Shown: positions 49,200-57,536 of the stretch, piece after piece
Numbering within the stretch: the stretch's first letter is position 1
Layout of the letters: each line of letters begins with the position of its first letter
DNA from: Streptomyces cavernicola
GTDB lineage: Bacteria > Actinomycetota > Actinomycetes > Streptomycetales > Streptomycetaceae
Assembly (NCBI RefSeq): GCF_029968035.1
Contig: NZ_JASCIQ010000016.1
Span: forward strand, 104,801-168,800
Length of the DNA stretch: 64,000 nt
Direction of reading: 5' to 3'
The notes under the pieces: model-generated
What the model saw: only the letters and a program-made list of their open reading frames with translations
Databases searched by the model: none
Told to the model about the DNA's origin: nothing
Position numbers and translations under genes: made by a program

Positions 49200-50402
49200 G
49201 TGAACGACCTCGACCCGCTCGCCGCCTTCGAAGCCCTGCTCACCGACGAGGGCCAGGCCCTGCTCGACGCGCTGCGCGACCACGACCCCGCGCAGGAGCT
49301 CGCCCTCGCCACCCGGCTGCGCCGCGACCACCCCGCCGGCCTGGTGTCGGCGGCGCTCGGGCAGGCGCGCCTGCGGCAGCGTGCGGTCGCCAAGTTCGGG
49401 GCCGAGGACGCGGCGCGGATGTACTTCACGCCGGACGGGGTGGAGCAGGCGACCCGCACCGGCGTCGCCGCGTACCGCGCGGAGCGGTTCCGGGCGCTCG
49501 GCGTGCGCAGCCTGGCCGACCTGTGCTGCGGGATCGGCGGCGACGCGATCGCGCTCGCGCGCGCGGGCGTCTCCGTCCTGGCCGTCGACCGCTCCGAGCT
49601 GACCTGCGCGGTGGCTCGGGCGAACGCGGCGGCGCTCGGCCTGGGCGAGCTGATCGAGGTGCGCTGCGCGGACGTCGCCGAGGTGGACACATCGGCGTAC
49701 GACGCGGTGTTCGTGGACCCGGCGCGGCGCGGCGGCCGCGGCCGCGTCTTCGACCCCGAGGCCTATTCGCCGCCGCTGTCCTGGGCGATCGAGGCCGCCC
49801 GCGGCGCGCCGCACGCCGCGTTGAAGATCGCGCCGGGGGTGCCGCACGAGGCGGTGCCCGAGGACGCCGAGGCGGAGTGGATCTCGGAGCGTGGCGACGT
49901 GAAGGAGGCCGTGCTGTGGTTCGGCGGCGGGGTGGCGCCGGGCGCGATGGCCGCGACGCTGCTGCCCGCCGGGGACACGCTGCGGGCCGAGCCGGCGGCG
50001 ATGCTGCCGGACCCGGAGCCGCGCCCGGTGGGCCGGTACCTGTACGAGCCGGACGGCGCCGTCATCCGCGCGCATCTCGTCGCCGAGGTGGCCCGGGAGG
50101 TGGACGGCGGCCTGATCGACCCGATGATCGCGTACGTGACGAGCGACGCCGCGCACCACAGCCGGTTCGCGACCGCGTACGAGATCACCGACCAACTCCC
50201 GTTCAACGTCAAGAAGTTGCGGGCGCTGCTGCGGGAGCGGCAGGTCGGCGTGCTGACCGTGAAGAAGCGCGGCTCGGCCGTCGAGCCGGAGGAGCTGCGC
50301 CGCAAGATGAAGCTGTCCGGGCCGAACGCGGCGACGGTCTTCCTGACCCGGGTCGCGGACGCCCCGACGATGCTGGTCGGACACCCCGTGGGCAAGGCCT
50401 GA
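49200..50402 (+). CDS. Class I SAM-dependent methyltransferase, THUMP-associated type
   Basis: The 400-residue protein starts at GTG 49200. The SAM-binding motif I reads LADLCCGIGGDAIALARAG, followed by VDRSELTCAVARANAAALG and DAVFVDPARRGGRGRVFD (a DPxR motif typical of RNA or THUMP methyltransferases). The N-terminal 90 residues are helical. The C-terminal half ends with TVFLTRVADAPTMLVGHPVGKA. The substrate is probably RNA but not established. It is monocistronic and convergent with the small monooxygenase-like gene. Confidence 0.85.
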   Translation: MNDLDPLAAFEALLTDEGQALLDALRDHDPAQELALATRLRRDHPAGLVSAALGQARLRQRAVAKFGAEDAARMYFTPDGVEQATRTGVAAYRAERFRALGVRSLADLCCGIGGDAIALARAGVSVLAVDRSELTCAVARANAAALGLGELIEVRCADVAEVDTSAYDAVFVDPARRGGRGRVFDPEAYSPPLSWAIEAARGAPHAALKIAPGVPHEAVPEDAEAEWISERGDVKEAVLWFGGGVAPGAMAATLLPAGDTLRAEPAAMLPDPEPRPVGRYLYEPDGAVIRAHLVAEVAREVDGGLIDPMIAYVTSDAAHHSRFATAYEITDQLPFNVKKLRALLRERQVGVLTVKKRGSAVEPEELRRKMKLSGPNAATVFLTRVADAPTMLVGHPVGKA

Positions 50403-50461
50403 CGTCCGCTCCCCCGCAACTCCCCGGCCGCGCGGCCGACTTCGCGAGGACGGCCTACGCG

Positions 50462-50722
50462 CTACCCCGCCGCGCCGAGTGACTCGAAGCGCCACCGGTG
50501 GACCGGGCGCTGCACCAACTCGGCGTCCGGTTCCGGGAGTTCGGGCAGTTCGGCGTCGAGGTCCGCGTCCCACCAGGTGATGACGAGGACCCGGTCGCCG
50601 CTGGCCTTGAAGGTCTCGCGGCGCAGCGGGTCGGCGGCGAGCCACTGGGCGCGGGCCCACTCCAGGAGCTCCGCGCCCCGGCCCTCGGCGGCGCGGGCCT
50701 CCCACATCAGCGCGACGGTCAT
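50462..50722 (-). CDS. Small antibiotic-biosynthesis-monooxygenase-like protein
   Basis: The 86-residue protein starts at ATG 50722, overlapping the tsaD stop by 4 bp (ATGA at 50719-50722). The fold is suggested by VALMWEARAAEGRGAELLEWA and DRVLVITWWDADLDAELPE, a dimeric alpha-beta barrel pattern with a Trp pair. An active-site motif is not visible, so the function is unknown. The overlap places it last in the tsaB-rimI-tsaD operon. Confidence 0.8.
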   Translation of the reverse strand: MTVALMWEARAAEGRGAELLEWARAQWLAADPLRRETFKASGDRVLVITWWDADLDAELPELPEPDAELVQRPVHRWRFESLGAAG

Positions 50723-51834
50723 GAGTAGAGGTTGTCCTTGCTGACCTCGTGCACGTGGTCGTGGTCGTGCGTGTGGCCATGGCCGTTGTTCCGGCCCGGC
50801 ACGTGCGGGTCGGTCACCGGGAGCGAGGAGTCCGCCGACAGGTCCCAGTCCGACGCGGCCCGGTTGCGCGCCACCATCTCGGCGCCGAGGGCCGCGACCA
50901 TCGCGCCGTTGTCCGTGCACAGCTTGGGCCGGGGCACCCGCAGCCGGATCCCGGCCGCCTCGCACCGCTCCTGGGCGAGGGCCCGCAGGCGCGAGTTGGC
51001 GGCCACGCCGCCGCCGATCATCAGGTGGTCGACGCCCTCGTCCTTGCAGGCGCGGACGGCCTTGCGGGTCAGCACGTCGACGACGGCCTCCTGGAAGGAC
51101 GCCGACACGTCCCGTACCGGAACGTCCTCGCCCGCGTTCCGCTTCGCCTCGATCCAGCGGGCCACGGCCGTCTTCAGGCCGGAGAAGGAGAAGTCGTACG
51201 CGGGGTCGCGGGGGCCGGTGAGGCCGCGCGGGAAGGAGATGGAGTTCGGGTCGCCCTCGCGCGCGTACCGGTCGATGACCGGGCCGCCGGGGAAGCCGAG
51301 GTTGAGGACGCGGGCGATCTTGTCGAAGGCCTCGCCGGCCGCGTCGTCGATGGTCGCGCCCATCGGCCGTACGTCGCTCGTGATGTCGCTGGAGAGCAGC
51401 AGCGAGGAGTGGCCGCCGGAGACGAGCAGCGCCATCGTCGGCTCGGGCAGCTTGCCGTGCTCCAGCTGGTCGACGCAGATGTGCGAGGCGAGGTGGTTCA
51501 CGCCGTACAGCGGCTTGCCGAGCGCGTACGCGTACGCCTTCGCCGCCGAGACGCCGACGAGCAGGGCGCCCGCGAGGCCCGGACCTGCGGTGACGGAGAT
51601 GCCGTCGAGGTCGCGGGCGGTGACGCCGGCCTCCTTCAGGGCGCGCTCGATGGTCGGAACCATCGCTTCGAGGTGGGCGCGGGAGGCGACCTCGGGGACG
51701 ACGCCGCCGAAGCGGGCGTGCTCGTCGACGCTGGAGGCGACCGCGTCGGCGAGCAGCGTCGTGCCGCGCACGATGCCCACGCCGGTCTCGTCGCAGGAGG
51801 TCTCGATGCCGAGAACGAGTGGTTCGTCAGCCAT
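50719..51834 (-). CDS. tsaD: tRNA N6-threonylcarbamoyladenosine transferase TsaD
   Basis: The 371-residue protein starts at ATG 51834. Family motifs: VLGIETSCDETGVGIV, HLASHICVDQLEHG (metal His), LLVSGGHSSLLL, IGGGVAANSRLRAL and PKLCTDNGAMVAALG. It transfers threonylcarbamoyl from TC-AMP to A37 of ANN-decoding tRNAs, with TsaB and TsaE. The C-terminus carries an extra His-rich tail GHGHTHDHDHVHE (about residues 350-362), not needed in the family, that might bind metal. It overlaps rimI and the small downstream gene, forming a tight operon. Confidence 0.95.
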   Translation of the reverse strand: MADEPLVLGIETSCDETGVGIVRGTTLLADAVASSVDEHARFGGVVPEVASRAHLEAMVPTIERALKEAGVTARDLDGISVTAGPGLAGALLVGVSAAKAYAYALGKPLYGVNHLASHICVDQLEHGKLPEPTMALLVSGGHSSLLLSSDITSDVRPMGATIDDAAGEAFDKIARVLNLGFPGGPVIDRYAREGDPNSISFPRGLTGPRDPAYDFSFSGLKTAVARWIEAKRNAGEDVPVRDVSASFQEAVVDVLTRKAVRACKDEGVDHLMIGGGVAANSRLRALAQERCEAAGIRLRVPRPKLCTDNGAMVAALGAEMVARNRAASDWDLSADSSLPVTDPHVPGRNNGHGHTHDHDHVHEVSKDNLYS

Positions 51835-52390
51835 GGCTGGTGTCGCTTCCTTGCACTGGTACGGAGGAGGCCGGGTCGGCGTGGCGCATCACGAGGGCGT
51901 CCACGTTCCCGGGTTGGTAGTAGCCGCGCCGGAAGCCGATCGGCTCGAAGCCGAAGCGCTCGTACAGCTTCTGGGCGCGGGTGTTGTCGACGCGCACTTC
52001 GAGGAGTACCTCGGTGCACTCGAAGGCGGTGGCGGCGCGAAGGAGGTCGGTGAGGAGCGCGGCACCGAGGCCGCTGCCCCAGTGGTCGCGGGCCACGGCG
52101 ATGGTCTGCACGTCGCCCAGGCCGCCGGCCGCGGCGAGGCCCGCGTACCCGACGATCCGCTCGCCGTCCCCCGCGCCCTCGCCGTCGCCGTCGACCGCGA
52201 CGACGAACCTGCGGGTCGCCAACGGGCCGCGGGAGTGCGCGAGTTCGGACCAGAACATGCCGCGGGACCAGGCGTCCTCGGGGAACAGCTCCCGTTCGAG
52301 CGCGAGCACCGGCTCGATGTCCCACCAGCGCATCTCGCGCAGGACGGGGGCGGAGGCGGCGCCGGGCCCGGTGGTTGCGGAAGTCGTCAC
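51827..52390 (-). CDS. rimI: Ribosomal-protein alanine N-acetyltransferase RimI-like
   Basis: The 187-residue protein starts at GTG 52390, overlapping the tsaB stop as GTGA. GNAT signature: VQTIAVARDHWGSGLGAALLTDLLRAA (acetyl-CoA loop) and LEVRVDNTRAQKLYERFGFEPIGFRRGYY. RimI acetylates the N-terminus of ribosomal protein S18 in E. coli and lies with tsaB and tsaD in many bacteria. The 3' end overlaps the tsaD start by 8 bp. The first 15 residues are Thr/Ala/Gly-rich and variable. Confidence 0.9.
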   Translation of the reverse strand: MTTSATTGPGAASAPVLREMRWWDIEPVLALERELFPEDAWSRGMFWSELAHSRGPLATRRFVVAVDGDGEGAGDGERIVGYAGLAAAGGLGDVQTIAVARDHWGSGLGAALLTDLLRAATAFECTEVLLEVRVDNTRAQKLYERFGFEPIGFRRGYYQPGNVDALVMRHADPASSVPVQGSDTSHG

Positions 52391-53040
52391 TTCGGGGTGA
52401 CCACCTTGTAGTTCTTGGGCACCTGGGCGTCGGGCCTGCGCAGGTACAGCGGCCGCGGCGGCTCCAGGTCCTGCCCGGCCGCGAGGCGCTCGGCGGCGAG
52501 CGCGGCGAGCGCGGCGGCCGAGACGTGCTCGGGGCCGCGGGCGTCGGCGAACGCCTCCGGGTAGAGCAGCGCGCCCGCGCCGACCGCGGGCAGCCCGGCG
52601 AGCTGTTCGGCGATCTCGGCGGGCCGGTCGACGGCCGGGTCGGTGAGGCGGGTGCGCGGGCCTGCGTACCGCGCCCAGTAGACCTCCTTGCGGCGGGCGT
52701 CCGTGGCGACGACGAAGTCGCCCTCGATCCCGGCCGCGTACGCCAGGCCGTCGAGGGTGCACACGCCGTGCACCGGGACGCCGAGCGCCGAGCCGAAGGT
52801 CTCCGCGGTCATCAGGCCGACGCGCAGTCCGGTGTAGGGGCCGGGGCCGACGCCGGTCACGATCGCGGTGACGGCGTCGAGCTTCACACCGGCCTCGGCG
52901 AGGACCCGGTCGACGGCGGGCAGCAGCAACTCGCCGTGTCTGCGCGCGTCCACCTGACTGGACTCGGCGATGACGGTCTCACCGTCGTGCAGCGCGACGG
53001 TGACGGCAGGGGTGGCGGTATCCAGAGCGAGCAAGAGCAC
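52387..53040 (-). CDS. tsaB: tRNA t6A biosynthesis protein TsaB
   Basis: The 217-residue protein starts at GTG 53040. The ASKHA fold start reads LLALDTATPAVTVALHDGE and continues with VTGVGPGPYTGLRVGLMTAETF. TsaB is a partner of TsaD without catalytic activity, and its VGPGPYTGLR motif marks the dimer interface. It is the first gene of the operon tsaB-rimI-tsaD. The divergent gene starts 105 bp away. Confidence 0.95.
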   Translation of the reverse strand: MLLLALDTATPAVTVALHDGETVIAESSQVDARRHGELLLPAVDRVLAEAGVKLDAVTAIVTGVGPGPYTGLRVGLMTAETFGSALGVPVHGVCTLDGLAYAAGIEGDFVVATDARRKEVYWARYAGPRTRLTDPAVDRPAEIAEQLAGLPAVGAGALLYPEAFADARGPEHVSAAALAALAAERLAAGQDLEPPRPLYLRRPDAQVPKNYKVVTPK

Positions 53041-53145
53041 GCAAACAGCCTACGGCCCCCGCGCCCCGGGCACGGTGCCAAGGCGAGCGCTTCACCGGCT
53101 GCTACCGTCAGCGCACAAGTCCGTATATACGAAGGGTGGAGCACG

Positions 53146-53694
53146 GTGGCACGCAGCAGCTCGGGAATCGTGGCCGGGCTCACCGCAGCAGCCCTCGCCG
53201 CTGTCGGCTTCCTCGCCTATCAGGCCTCGGCGAGCGCCCCCGAGTCGCTCGGCAAGCCGAAGCAGGACGCTCCCACGGCGGCCCCCCGCCACCCGAAGGC
53301 GAAGACCGACCCGAAGGCGGTCCCGGCGGCCTCGGGCAAGGGCCTGCGGGTCGTGTACGCGCTGGAGTCGGACCGCGTCTGGCTGGTCGGCGCGGGCAAC
53401 AAGGCCAAGCGCAGCTTCGAGGTCACGCCCTCCACGGTCGACCCGCGCCCCGGCGAGTACTCGGTGACCACCCGCTCCGGCCAGGTCGTCGGCTCGGACG
53501 GGGTGCCGATCGAGCACGTCGTACGGTTCGCGAACGTGGACGGGGTGGCGATCGGCTTCAGCGCGGCGGTCGACGGCTCCACGCCAAAGCTCGACCCCAC
53601 GCAGAAGACCGGCGGCATCCGGGAGTCCCGCGCGGACGGCCAGGCGATGTGGGAGTTCGCGACGGTCGGCACGACGGTCGTCGTAGTTCCTTAG
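53146..53694 (+). CDS. Secreted or anchored protein, unknown function
   Basis: The 182-residue protein starts at GTG 53146 (MARSSSGIVAGL). A signal anchor spans residues 7-30 (AGLTAAALAAVGFLAYQASA). A Pro/Lys/Ala-rich linker follows, then a compact beta-rich domain: LRVVYALESDRVWLVGAGNK, RSGQVVGSDGVPIEHVVRFAN and AMWEFATVGTTVVVV. No known motif was recognised. A TATATA sequence in the 105-bp region from tsaB may be its -10. It is convergent with the small 60-aa gene. Confidence 0.75.
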   Translation: MARSSSGIVAGLTAAALAAVGFLAYQASASAPESLGKPKQDAPTAAPRHPKAKTDPKAVPAASGKGLRVVYALESDRVWLVGAGNKAKRSFEVTPSTVDPRPGEYSVTTRSGQVVGSDGVPIEHVVRFANVDGVAIGFSAAVDGSTPKLDPTQKTGGIRESRADGQAMWEFATVGTTVVVVP

Positions 53695-53721
53695 CCCTGC
53701 CAGAGCCCTGCGAGTCCGTTC

Positions 53722-53904
53722 TCAGGCGGCGTCGCGGTGGCCGTGGGTCCGGTCGTCGTCGCGGGTGGGCTCCGGGAGCCGCGCCGCGCTGCGGTCCGGG
53801 GCGGGCGGCGGCGTCGACACGGTTCTCGCGGCGGCGCACGCGGCGAGCAGGGCGCTCATCGACAGCTGCTGCGGCTCGTTCTCGCGGGGGTCCGACGCCG
53901 ACAT
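53722..53904 (-). CDS. 60-residue orphan protein behind an iron-box-like operator
   Basis: The ATG at 53904 is preceded by GGGAGG four bases upstream, one of the strongest ribosome binding sites in the window. The product is soluble: acidic N-terminus (SASDPRENEPQQ), a short Ala-rich helix (MSALLAACAAART) and a Pro/Asp/His-rich tail. I do not recognise a family. The palindrome TTAGG-CAAC-CCTAA lies 30 bases upstream (53935-53948), close to the DmdR iron-box core, so it may be iron-regulated. Confidence 0.65.
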   Translation of the reverse strand: MSASDPRENEPQQLSMSALLAACAAARTVSTPPPAPDRSAARLPEPTRDDDRTHGHRDAA

Positions 53905-53934
53905 GGTGCCTCCCGGTCTCAGAGGGCAACGAAG

Positions 53935-53948
53935 TTAGGCAACCCTAA
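53935..53948 (-). promoter_or_regulatory. Candidate DmdR iron box
   Basis: TTAGGCAACCCTAA matches 12 of 14 positions of the iron-box core TTAGGCTAACCTAA. It lies 31 bases upstream of the 60-residue gene. No siderophore gene is nearby. Confidence 0.5.
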
Positions 53949-54047
53949 CCACGTCGTGGTATCCATGTGACCACGACGGACGCCTCCCGCGCAACATGTT
54001 CCCGACAGTCTGTCGGAACCGGTGGGCCGTGACCTCTGCCGCGCCGC

Positions 54048-54584
54048 TCAGGCCGCGAGGGCCGCGAGGTCGGCCGTGCGCCAGCGCTCGCCGATGCCGG
54101 TCAGCCGGACCTGCCGCACGTCGTCGTCGGTGTCGCCCGTGGCCCGGTGGATGACCACGTGAAGGCGGTCGTCGGAGAGCTCCTCGACCTTGCCCTCGCC
54201 CCACTCGACGACGATCACCGAGTCCGGCAGCGAGACGTCCAGGTCCAGGTCCTCCATCTCGTCGAGCCCGCCGCCCAGGCGGTACGCGTCCACGTGCACC
54301 AGCGGCGGGCCGTCGCCGAGGGCCGGGTGGACGCGGGCGATCACGAAGGTCGGCGAGGTGACGGCGCCGCGCACGTCGAGCCCCTCGCCGAGGCCCCGGG
54401 TCAGCGTCGTCTTGCCTGCGCCCAGCTCGCCGTTGAGCATCACCAGGTCGCCGGGGCGCAGCAGCTTGGCCAGGCTGCGGCCCAACTCCCGCATCTGCTC
54501 GGGGGAGTTGACGGTGAGGCGGACGGTCTCGCCGGGGACGGCCGGGGACGGAGCGTCCGAGAGCTGAGGGTGCGGTGCTTCCAT
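54048..54584 (-). CDS. tsaE: tRNA t6A biosynthesis ATPase TsaE
   Basis: The 178-residue protein starts at ATG 54584. The Walker A motif is LNGELGAGKTTLTRGLGEGL and the following conserved TSPTFVIARVH and HVDAYRLGG match TsaE; VIVVEWGEGKVEELSD is the last family block. TsaE hydrolyses ATP to reset the TsaB-TsaD complex in t6A synthesis. It is separated from the tsaB operon by the 60-aa gene and from the upstream hydrolase by a terminator, so it is probably transcribed from its own promoter. Confidence 0.94.
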   Translation of the reverse strand: MEAPHPQLSDAPSPAVPGETVRLTVNSPEQMRELGRSLAKLLRPGDLVMLNGELGAGKTTLTRGLGEGLDVRGAVTSPTFVIARVHPALGDGPPLVHVDAYRLGGGLDEMEDLDLDVSLPDSVIVVEWGEGKVEELSDDRLHVVIHRATGDTDDDVRQVRLTGIGERWRTADLAALAA

Positions 54585-54598
54585 AGCAATCCACGGTA

Positions 54599-54641
54599 GC
54601 CCCTGCGGACCGGTGGCCCGTCCGGTCGCGTCCGCAGGGGC
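54599..54641. terminator. Terminator between hydrolase and tsaE
   Basis: Arms 54599-54610 and 54630-54641 (12 nt) are perfectly complementary. The inner CCGG/CCGG can extend the fold. Confidence 0.7.
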
Positions 54642-54649
54642 CCGCCGCC

Positions 54650-55873
54650 TCAGACCGCTGTGCTGCGGGCCTGCTCCCGGGCGCGTACGACCAGGTCCGC
54701 GAGGCGGTCGAGGACCGTCTCGGGGTGTTCGAGCATCACCAGGTGACCGGCGTCCGGGACGATCACGAGCTCCGCGTCGGGCAGCAGGTCCGCCATGGCC
54801 TCGCTGTGCTCGCTCGGCGTGACCAGGTCCTTGTCCCCGGCGAGTACGAGCACGGGCAGGGCCGCGAAATGCCGCAGCGCCGCCGCCTTGTCGTGCTCGG
54901 CGAAGGCCGGGTAGAACTCCGCGACCACGTCGATCGGGGTGCCCTCGATCATCCGCTCGGCGAACCGCGCCACCGCCGGGTCCACGTCCCGCGAGGCGAA
55001 GGAGTACCGCTTGATGACCCCCGCGAACAGGTCGGCGGTCGCCCTGCGCCCCTTCTCCACCAGCTCGGCCCGCTGGCCCAGGGCCTTGAGCACGCCGGGG
55101 AGCACGCGGCGCACCGCGTTGACGCCCACCACCGGAAGGCCGTAGCTGACCTCGCCGAGCCGCCCCGAGGACGTGCCGACGAGGGCCACGCCGACGACCC
55201 GCTCCTTGACCAGCTCCGGGTACTGGTCGGCCAGGGCCATCACCGTCATGCCGCCCATCGAGTGCCCGACGAGGACCAGCGGGCCCTCGGGCGCGGCCGC
55301 GTCGATCACCGCCTTCAGGTCGCGGCCCAACTGGTCGATGTCGACCGGCACTTCGTCCTCGGCCTGCGCCCGGCCGCGGCCCGAGCGGCCGTGGCTGCGC
55401 TGGTCCCAGTAGACGGCCCGGACGGCGCCGCGCAGGGCGGACCGCTGGAAGTGCCAGGAGTCCTGGTTCAGGCAGTAGCCGTGGCTGAACACCACGGTGA
55501 CCGGGGCGGGGTCGCGGCGGCCGAAGAGCCGGCGGCGCCGGGGCGCGACGTCCTTCGCGGCCGGCTCCGCCTCGTCCACCTCGTAGTACAGCTCGGTGCC
55601 GTCGTCGGCGCGGGTCTGGCCGGGCTCGCCGCGCAGCGTGCCGTACGGGCCCGCGGAGTCCAGGGCGATCCGGGCCTTCCTGCGCATGCCGCGGCCGACG
55701 GTGAGCCGCTCAAGGGCGACACCCGCCGCCGCACCCGCGGCGACCACGCCTATCGCGGTGCCCGCGATGCCCGCCCGACGCCAGCTCGTGCTCGCCGAGC
55801 CGGCGGCCTGCGCCGCGTCCACCGCCGCCTCCACGGCCGCACCCACAGCGGCCCCCGCACTGGTCTCGCTCAC
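54650..55873 (-). CDS. Alpha/beta hydrolase, N-terminally anchored
   Basis: The 407-residue protein has GTG 55873 as start with AGGAG six bases upstream. Residues 5-40 are Ala-rich with a hydrophobic stretch (IAGTAIGVVAAGAAAGVAL), likely a membrane anchor. The hydrolase fold has HGYCLNQDSWHF (oxyanion), the nucleophile GHSMGGM, Asp in LVLAGDKDLVTP and His in VPDAGHLVMLEHPE, so the Ser-Asp-His triad is complete. The substrate is unknown, but members are esterases or lipases. It lies directly after alr (29 bp apart), so the two are likely cotranscribed. Confidence 0.88.
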   Translation of the reverse strand: MSETSAGAAVGAAVEAAVDAAQAAGSASTSWRRAGIAGTAIGVVAAGAAAGVALERLTVGRGMRRKARIALDSAGPYGTLRGEPGQTRADDGTELYYEVDEAEPAAKDVAPRRRRLFGRRDPAPVTVVFSHGYCLNQDSWHFQRSALRGAVRAVYWDQRSHGRSGRGRAQAEDEVPVDIDQLGRDLKAVIDAAAPEGPLVLVGHSMGGMTVMALADQYPELVKERVVGVALVGTSSGRLGEVSYGLPVVGVNAVRRVLPGVLKALGQRAELVEKGRRATADLFAGVIKRYSFASRDVDPAVARFAERMIEGTPIDVVAEFYPAFAEHDKAAALRHFAALPVLVLAGDKDLVTPSEHSEAMADLLPDAELVIVPDAGHLVMLEHPETVLDRLADLVVRAREQARSTAV

Positions 55874-55902
55874 CTGCCGCTCCTGTCTGTCGGTGCCAGG
55901 TC

Positions 55903-57048
55903 CTACCCGTTCACATAGACGCGCGGCACACGGGATCCGATCCTCGTGACGATCTCGTACGCGATGGTGTCGGCCGCTCGTGCCCAGTCCTCGGCGGTCG
56001 GCTCGCCGCGGTCGCCGGGGCCGAAGAGCACCGCCTCGTCGCCGGCCACGGGCTCGTCCCCGTCCAGGTCGACGACGAACTGGTCCATCGCGATCCGCCC
56101 GGCCGCCGTCCGTACCTTCCCGCCGACCAGGACCGGGGCACGGCCCGAGGCGTGCCGGGGCAGCCCGTCGCCGTACCCGGCCGGGATCAGGCCGAGGGTG
56201 GTGGCGGCGGGCGTCGCGTAGTGGTGGCCGTAGCTCACGCCGTGGCCCTCGGGCACGTGCTTGACCAGGGCGAGGGACGCGGCGAGCGTCATCACCGGGC
56301 GGAGCCCGAAGTCCGCGGGCGCGCCGATCTCGGGGCTCGGTGAGATGCCGTACATGGCGATGCCGGGGCGCACCAGGTCGTAGTGCGCCTCGGGCAGCGT
56401 CAAGGTGGCCGGGGAGTTCGCGATGTGCCGTACGTCGGGGCGCAGGCCCGCGTCCTCGGCGTACGCGACGGCCTCGGCGAAGGCGGCGGACTGCGCGGCG
56501 ATCGACGGGTGTCCGGGCTCGTCCGCGCAGGCGTAGTGCGACCAGATGCCGGTGACCCGGATCGCGCCCTCGGCCTCGGCCTTCAGGGACTCCTCGACCA
56601 GCTCCGGCCAGTCGGCGGGCTGGCAGCCGCCACGGCCGAGGCCGGTGTCGGCCTTGAGCTGGACGCGGGCGGTACGGCCGGCCTCGCGGGCGGCGGCGAC
56701 GGCCTCGCGCAGCGCCCACATGCCGCTCACCGACACCTCGACGTCGGCCTCGATCGCCTCGCGCCAGGGCCCTCCCGGGGTCCACAGCCAGCACAGGACG
56801 CGGGCCTCGTCGGGGCCGATCCCGGCGGCGCGCACGGCGAGGGCCTCCTGCGGGGTGGCGGTGCCGATCCAGGTCGCGCCCGCTTCGAGGGCGGCGCGGG
56901 CGCAGGGCAGCATGCCGTGTCCGTACGCGTCCGCCTTCACCACGGCCATGAACTCGGCCCGCGGTGCGCGGGCGCGCAGGGCCCGCACGTTGGCCCGCAG
57001 GGCGGCCAGATCGATCTCGGCGCGGACGCGCAGGGGTGTCTCGTTCAT
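55903..57048 (-). CDS. alr: Alanine racemase
   Basis: The 381-residue protein starts at ATG 57048 (MNETPLRVRAEI). The PLP-binding Lys is in VVKADAYGHG. Tyr of the opposite subunit is in HGVSYGHHY and the C-terminal domain carries GYGDGLPRHASG. It converts L-Ala to D-Ala for peptidoglycan. The alr-(hydrolase)-tsaE order is common in Streptomyces. The upstream gap of 623 bp holds repeats rather than genes, so its promoter must lie there. Confidence 0.95.
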   Translation of the reverse strand: MNETPLRVRAEIDLAALRANVRALRARAPRAEFMAVVKADAYGHGMLPCARAALEAGATWIGTATPQEALAVRAAGIGPDEARVLCWLWTPGGPWREAIEADVEVSVSGMWALREAVAAAREAGRTARVQLKADTGLGRGGCQPADWPELVEESLKAEAEGAIRVTGIWSHYACADEPGHPSIAAQSAAFAEAVAYAEDAGLRPDVRHIANSPATLTLPEAHYDLVRPGIAMYGISPSPEIGAPADFGLRPVMTLAASLALVKHVPEGHGVSYGHHYATPAATTLGLIPAGYGDGLPRHASGRAPVLVGGKVRTAAGRIAMDQFVVDLDGDEPVAGDEAVLFGPGDRGEPTAEDWARAADTIAYEIVTRIGSRVPRVYVNG

Positions 57049-57179
57049 CGTGCGCCCAGTCTCTCGCACGGCTCCCGTGTACGTCGTACGGGGCTCGCCC
57101 CCGGGGCTCCGCCCCAGGCCCCCGTTTTCCTGTCCTGCGGTCGGCCTCGGGGCTCCGCGGCCGGGCCCCGACGACCGTC

Positions 57180-57263
57180 AGGCCTGGCCCCACGCCCCCA
57201 TCGGGGCCCCGCCCCAGGCCCCAGGCCTGGCCCCACGCCCCTTCGGGGCCCCGCCCCAGACCC
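57180..57263. repeat. 43-bp tandem duplication
   Basis: Two units start with AGGCCTGG at 57180 and 57223 and share GGCCCCACGCCCC-N-TCGGGGCCCCGCCCCAG with only a few changes. Confidence 0.7.
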
Positions 57264-57385
57264 CGCAGGGCCGTCGCCCGCCTGCCCCACCGTCGCGGCC
57301 GATCGCGCCGTTCCCCGCGCCCCTTCCTGAAAGGCCTGCGGCCAGCTTCGGGACTCCTAACGGCCGTCCCTCGACCACCGCGCCA

Positions 57386-57424
57386 TCGTGGCTGGTCGCG
57401 CAGTTCCCCGCGCCCCTATCGGGG
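57386..57424 (+). repeat. Dispersed repeat GCGCAGTTCCCCGCGCCCCT, copy 2
   Basis: The 20-bp core is 57398-57417. The flanks extend the match with copy 3 to about 39 bp with one difference (GGCT versus GGCC). Confidence 0.8.
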
Positions 57425-57489
57425 CACCTGCAGCCGACCTCGACGGCCCCGGCCCGGACACGTACGGCCATCGCCCGGCTGCCCCGCCG

Positions 57490-57528
57490 TCGTGGCCGGT
57501 CGCGCAGTTCCCCGCGCCCCTATCGGGG
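57490..57528 (+). repeat. Dispersed repeat GCGCAGTTCCCCGCGCCCCT, copy 3
   Basis: The core is 57502-57521, 104 bp from copy 2. Both carry the extension TATCGGGGC. Confidence 0.8.
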
Positions 57529-57536
57529 CTCGGGAT

